Shown here: piece after piece, positions 58,501-64,000 of the stretch
Numbering within the stretch: the first letter of the stretch is position 1
Layout: each line of letters begins with the position of its first letter
From: Phoebastria nigripes
Taxonomy: Eukaryota > Chordata > Aves > Procellariiformes > Diomedeidae
NCBI GenBank assembly: GCA_035582835.1
Contig: JAYKAV010000500.1
Coordinates: forward strand, 191,924-255,923
Reading direction: 5' to 3'
DNA length: 64,000 bases
The notes under the pieces: model-generated
The model's database searches: none
What the model saw: only the letters and a program-made list of their open reading frames with translations
What the model was told of the DNA's origin: nothing
Program-made: the position numbers and the translations under genes

Positions 58501-61500
58501 AGTTGCTTTGTGGCCTAGGAACTTAATAAAAACTGTCATCGGAAGTCAAAATATTCTTTGTTCTGGTCTGATTTGCCATTTAGCTGTGTCCTTCTGAACT
58601 CTCCTGGAGCCTTCTAAGTGTGGTTGCAAAGTATCGCATGTGCCTGTCCTTTGTAGACGGGACCGCAGCTTCGCTGTCGCGCTGGTTCTTTCCCTTTGGA
58701 ATCTGACTGAAGCCCTTGACACGAACACTCTCCTCTAAATGTGGCTGGGTGCAGAGGGCCAGGTCTGCTCCCTGATGGCTACCTGCTTTGCCAAGTTACA
58801 AGTTCTTATCGGGGTGCACTCTCAGGAAGTTTGCAGATGACCAAACTGGAAGTGTCACCACTGGTATAAAGTCACAGTGAGCATCCGTACTGGGTTTGCT
58901 CATGCACTTCTTTGTCCCCCTGTAAGTCGTAAGCTCCAGAAGACTTNCCAGGTCTAGATTAAAGGAAAAGTAAAGCAACCAAAGCACACCTTAGCCAGCA
59001 CTTCTTTTGTTTTTAAAGCAAATACAGTGCAGGAGTGAGGGCCTTGTCTGAGCCTTGCTTCTTAGGAAAGTGAGACCAGACAAGTTCCTTATTCTTCATT
59101 GTCCAGACTTTTGACACAGAGCAACCTGCCCCATATTAACTTTTGCATTTCTCATCAAGATGCAACATACTTTAAATAGCATCTGCATGACTGGCTCTTT
59201 TTTTTTTTTCCTATGGAGGCTGATATACAAAGTACCTCAAGTGGCAGCTGTCACCGGTGAGGTGGCATTTTTCTTCACTGAGGCTGACAGCAGCTGTCCA
59301 GGAGAAGTATGAATGGAATGAGAATGACATCATGTTTATTCAGGAATGACATTCCCAGCCATGGATCAGTGTCAGCAATATTTTGATAAGTTTTAGAATG
59401 AGAAAACATTTCTTGAAATGTTCCCTGATTTATCCTTTGTAAAATACACAACACAAAAAATAATTGAAGAGATGATTGCAGCAGGACAAAGCAGGGCTTG
59501 CCTACCATACGTTTCAACACACACTGTTTTATTGGTACAGGAGACAGTATATAGGCACTGAAACACAGCATCTTTAACTCTTGCAAGCCCAACAAGTTCG
59601 CTCAGCATGATTTTCCCTCTCTTCCTCTGCTTCTCCTTGCCCTGGTCCAGTTTGTAACTAAACATAGTGGATTTCATAGCTGTCAAAGACAACAAGTAGC
59701 CATAAAGGAAGTCAGCCAGCCAGAGCAAAGTAGCTCTGGACTACCTTTTAGGATTAGCTTTTAGGATACTGGGACAGAAATAGGAACAACTTGGTTTGGT
59801 TCCTTACAATGCAACTAATGGGACTTGTTTCTTAAATATATGTGGATGCTTCAGTCAAGGTTATCACGTGATGACTGATGAGGCTTTTCGTGGCTGACTG
59901 ACCTGTTTGAAATCTGTTCTGCTGCTAGAAGCTGTTTATCCTGAAGCCTAATGAAAAGTTTTAGGGTACTAAGGACACAGCTCAGTGGATTTGAACACCT
60001 GAGTCCCACAGGCCTGAAGATCTGGTTTTTAACTTTATTGTATTACTTCTTGTGAACTCTCTTACCACAATGGTACAACTTTCCTCCCTTACTACAGTGG
60101 TCACACTTTTTGGTCTGTTTTTTTACGCCTGGGTTCCTTAATTACATCTTTGCTAATATGCACACATTCAGCTCTGGTCCTTTCTCAGATCCAGCCACCC
60201 AGGCCACTCTCCTGAACCAGATTTTAAGCACTGCTTGAAAAATGGCTGGCAGGGCAACCCACATCAGGAGACAGCCCAGAATGAGTCCTTGGCCTGAATT
60301 GTAGCACAAGCTGCCGCAGGCTTTGTTGTTGCACTGTGACATTAGCTAAGAGCTGATTGTTATTGTTGTCAGTAGACTCCAAAATTAGTCCTGAGATACC
60401 TGCCTTTCCAGAGGTTCTGACTTCCCCTCTCGTGCCTCTGTCAGTCAGGCGCTGCCGTAAGTGCTGACAGGTCAGGGAGACAAATGTTTGTCTGAATTTT
60501 CATTCTGTCTGTAAAATTGGAAGATTTGTGTGTGTCTGTCTAGTAAAAGACATAAAGCAGAAGGACATACGAGGATGACCTCACTGCAACTAATACTATA
60601 GCTGAGCTGAAAACAAACCAACCCAGTGTGTACCAGTCAGATGTGCAGCCTGGTGTTAACTTCACAGCTTTAAATGTATTTGTTCAGTTGTGATCTCCTC
60701 CTCGTTCTCTCTCTCGCCTCCAGCCTTGGTTCTCTCATGGTATCAGATTNAACCGAGCTATATTTAATTTGAGTTCAACAGAAGGGCTTATTTAAATATA
60801 AACTTTGTGAGTGACAGCGCATTGGCTCAATATGCAAGAAGATGAATGTGTGGAAGCGGCTGGTGTCTGGAGAAGGGTGGGAGGAGGTCACAGCATGCCC
60901 TGCGAGCAACCGGCGCAAACAGCAGATGGGCATCTTACCCCCACCACTGCCTGGTCTCTGAGCCAGTGGGTAGCTGCAAACACGTGAGCAGAGAGAGTGG
61001 AGAGAGTGTCTAGCCAGGAGACATCACTGCCTGCTCTACCCCATACCCAGAGCCTTGTCCTCATGGGCAACCAGTTCTGGTAGTCTACTTGCAGTTTTGT
61101 GCTGGTTTGGAGCATAGGCGTAATTTTTCCCTTTGCAGAGCACTGCAGGAGACCCAGTGACCTATCTCCCTTCCACCTCTGGTCTCTGCAGAAGGGCTCT
61201 GCTGAAGCAAGGCTGCTGCAGCTTCCCCTGAGAGGTGCTACTGTTGGGTAGTTTTACCCAGCTGAGGCGGGAATATATGTCGCTGTTAATGCTGCTCAGG
61301 CTCTGTATTCATGTCTGATGCTCCCTTGCACTCTGCTGTCTCATGTAGTTGCAGCAGAGAATTTTCAGAGGTCACAATGAGAGGGCAACCATGCTACAGA
61401 GACAGTCAGACCCATTTGTCTCCACTCCATAGGGCAGAATAGAGCTGCTGCAATCTCTTGCTGGTCTTTGTAGCAGCTTCATTCACTGAACGGAGTGTGC

Positions 61501-61814
61501 CTGATGTGGTTGTGTCTCACATCAGTTCAGCAGGCTCAGGGATGGCAGGAAAAGCTGATGTAGAAGAAGGAAGGCCTTGGCAGCTACTGTGCTACTGTAC
61601 TTTAGCGGGAGTGGGCTGTTACTAGGGCAGCAGGTTACACTTAGCCCTTGCTCTAGGTGATGGAAAATGTTACAGTTCAGCATAGGTTTCACTCAGGTGA
61701 GAACTTGTACAGTGCTGCAGACCTCAGTAGATCTCCAGAGCAGATCACCTAAACATTGATGTTGAGCTGAACTAGTCCACCCTGCAAGCTCCTCCCCGCA
61801 GTTTGAGTACCTGG
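55561..61814. other. intergenic DNA, no gene seen
   Basis: No supported coding region. A short stretch near 58825-58860 (AAGTTTGCAGATGACC, AAACTGG) recalls the KFADDTKL segment of CR1 retrotransposon reverse transcriptase but is too short and degenerate to call. Single Ns at 58947 and 60750. Confidence 0.65.
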
Positions 61815-62020
61815 TGTGCTGGTTTTGGCTGGGATAGAGTTAATTTTCTTCATAGTAGCTAGTATGGGGGCTATGTTTTGGATTTGTGCTGAAAACTGTT
61901 GATAACACAGGGATGTTTTAGTTACTGCTGAGCAGTGCTTACACAGAGTCAAGGCCTTTTCTGCTTCTCACACCACCCCGCCAGCGAGGAGGCTGGGGGT
62001 GCCCAAGAGGCTGGGAGGGT
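61815..62020 (+). mobile_element. truncated LTR, same family as 33068-33661
   Basis: It starts TGTGCTGGTTTTGGCTGGGA and aligns by eye with the first roughly 205 bases of the solo LTR at about nine matching bases in ten, including small indels. Similarity stops at CTGGGAGGG near 62019. The 3' two-thirds of the LTR is missing, so no target duplication can be checked. Orientation is plus, as in the complete copy. Confidence 0.88.
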
Positions 62021-64000
62021 ACAGTGAGTTGTGGTGATGGCTTGATAAGAGATGCATCTGCTTTGGAGCCAGAAGGTTAGATTATCTCAGAGGGAGCTGG
62101 TGCTAGCTGCTTTCCCTTCTTATTCTGATTCTTTGCAGGGTGTCAGTTGCTGCAGTCAGGCTGGAAAGCAAACCATAAATAACCTAGCAAAGGAGGAAAC
62201 GTTTCAGGGAAATGTTCTACGCAGTCTGAATAGGATTATCAACCAATGGAACTGATTTTTGTCTTATATTTTGTAGGTTGTTTCACACTATTTTTTAAAT
62301 CTCAGATCTCTTTTTTCTAAAAGGAAAAACATTTTCATGCATCTTCATTTGCATTCACATATGAAATGCCTTTTTCTGACCCAAACTACACCATTATCAT
62401 GAACTCNCTTTTAGGTTTGACTAAAGGAGGAGTTGAAATGCAGAATACTTTTGTATCCATGAATTGATGCATAGTATGTCAGAAGTTCCTGTGTTACATA
62501 CACACCTGTTCTTTTTCACATAGCAGAAAAAAGAACTATAAAGAAATACATAGTGTTTATCTAATTTACATTTCTAGATTCAAATTTTTAATTCTTGTCT
62601 GAGTTCAAATTTTTAATTCTTGTCTGAATCTAGGACTTGTAGGATTTATAAGGTATGCTGAGGGATGACCCAGCACTGGAGTACTGGAGGAATGTTCGGT
62701 CTAGGACTAGAACAGGAAGACCTGTTAGAAACCAGTCCTGTGAGTTCAGGAGACAGTATGGTACCCATAAGTGTTTGCCTTGCTGTAGGCAGAACAGGCA
62801 ACCTGATGTCCTTAGAATGTGTGGATAAATGAACCTGGAAAGGCATCTCAGTGGTGTAGCTTGGTTCCTGGGTATCTCCAAAACTGTCCTCCCCAAGAAG
62901 GAATAAAAATGTGTTTATTTCGCTCCGCAGCTATAACCTCAGAAATGCACAGCAAAAGTGACCATATCCCAAAATAACAATATCAAAGTGTAGGTCTAAA
63001 CTGACCAGTATGTCCCAGGAGGGGTCTAGTCTGGTCATCAGTGGACCTTTTCCAGTCAGAATACGTCATGCATGCAGGCCTGATACTGCCGCAGCAGCTT
63101 GGGGAGGTGTTGGGAAAGAACAAAAAGCAGCGGCTAAAAGCTGAGGCTTTATGATCACCAAGTTTGCACAGAATAAGAAGATGTTTCTCTGAATGTTGAA
63201 CAAGCCTTACATTAAATACAGAGGAAACTACTGTTTCATCTGTGTGAGCTGTCCTACTCTGGAAAACAGATTACTTGGTTGATCGCTTTACAACCACATG
63301 CTAAACATTCTAAACAATTTATGCATTTAAATGTATGTTTTTCTCTCTCAAAACTTGCTACTCTGCAATGTTCCACAGATCTTGTTTATAACACATTCAT
63401 CTAAAATTATCTCAGTGCACACAGCACCCTCCTATAGAACAGATGCTATGTAACCTGCAGTTCTGTTTTGATCTCAAATCGACGTGTTTAAGCTACTTGT
63501 GTGAATTATAAATTGAAACTAAACTAAGAAAATGAAATTGTTGTGTTTTTTGCCATGATGCTTCCACAGTTCAATAGTTCTATTCATTTCAGAGTGCCTT
63601 TCTGGTGTGACACTTCCAGTTGCTATTTAAGGTTTAACTATTTTTGTATTTAAGGATCTTCTGGGTTATCTTAAAAAAATCTCTAAAAATTAACCTTTCC
63701 CAGCAACATTATTGAACATTTCCTGAGTATCTTCTCAATTTGTTTTTGCATCACTTCTGAATTTAGATGAGATTTATATACAAGAAACATTTTCCTTTGT
63801 AATTAGCCTACTTCTATGTCTTCATGCATCTTGAAAGGATGGCTAAGTATCTCAGGAGATTAGCACTTGCATCCTGGGGCCTTTTCAATCTAAATCACTG
63901 GTTATCATCCTCAGATAATTATTCATATTTATTTACTATTTATATTACTGTAATTCTTAAAGGAATCTCCCAGGTTGGGGCCCAGTGTACTAGGTGCTGT
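62021..64000. other. intergenic DNA to window end
   Basis: AT-rich DNA with no supported exon. It contains a 25-bp tandem duplication at 62579-62627 and a single N at 62407. Confidence 0.65.
62579..62627. repeat. 25-bp tandem duplication
   Basis: The unit TTCAAATTTTTAATTCTTGT plus CTGAG occurs at 62579-62603 and again at 62604-62627, identical over 24 bases. It looks like a single recent duplication. Confidence 0.85.

Noticed and set aside
58825..58860. Possible CR1 retrotransposon reverse-transcriptase remnant
   Set aside because: Only about 30 bases resemble the KFADDTKL region and no CR1 3' end with its short terminal repeats is present.
27566..64000. Search for NEK6 or other kinase exons downstream, and DENND1A exons upstream
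   Set aside because: No open segment matched the kinase motifs or other parts of these proteins that I know; the neighbours are probably outside the window.
1..64000. CRISPR arrays, tRNA or rRNA genes, bacterial or phage operons
   Set aside because: No spaced direct repeats, tRNA-like cloverleaf or rRNA sequence was noticed, and the gene structure is eukaryotic.

Overview
This is vertebrate nuclear DNA, almost certainly from a bird. The window carries one complete intron-containing LIM-homeobox gene with GT-AG introns. It also carries copies of a long terminal repeat of a kind I recall as widespread in avian genomes. There are no bacterial operons, tRNA or rRNA genes, or CRISPR arrays. The assembly has one 275-base gap inside the gene's promoter CpG island and about 25 isolated single N bases.

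The only gene I can name is LHX2, on the plus strand. Its five coding exons are 6249-6368, 9181-9383, 10266-10648, 18883-19088 and 26540-26827. They join without a frame break into a 399-residue protein with two LIM domains, a basic linker, a homeodomain split by the last intron, and the conserved C-terminal TLTNLF. It is LHX2 rather than its paralogue LHX9 because the N-terminus reads MLFHSLSGTEMHGVIDEMDRR and the second exon begins with TMPSISSDRAAL. The mammalian alanine tract after LIM2 is missing, which explains why the protein is shorter than the roughly 406 residues of human LHX2.

Layout: 1-4860 is AT-rich 5' flank, with one good-looking minus-strand terminal-exon candidate at 3144-3287. 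4870-6248 is the promoter CpG island and 5' leader, including an in-frame upstream extension of the LHX2 reading frame. 6249-26827 is the gene body, with a GC-rich exon 2/3 core, a 44-base G run in intron 2 and a separate CpG-rich block in intron 3. From 26828 come the 3' UTR and candidate poly(A) signals. 27551-64000 is a gene desert in which I find no convincing coding exon. It holds a complete solo LTR with a 5-bp target duplication (33063-33666), a truncated second copy (61815-62020), several GC-rich patches and small repeats. In mammals LHX2 lies between DENND1A and NEK6; no exon of either is recognisable here.

The most interesting points are (1) an in-frame LHX2 N-terminal extension resembling the LHX9 N-terminus, (2) a possible intronic poly(A) isoform that would truncate the homeodomain, (3) a NAGNAG acceptor at exon 2, (4) the unidentified minus-strand exon candidate upstream, and (5) palindromic homeodomain-type sites in an intronic CpG island and in the downstream flank. 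I found no clearly new biological system.
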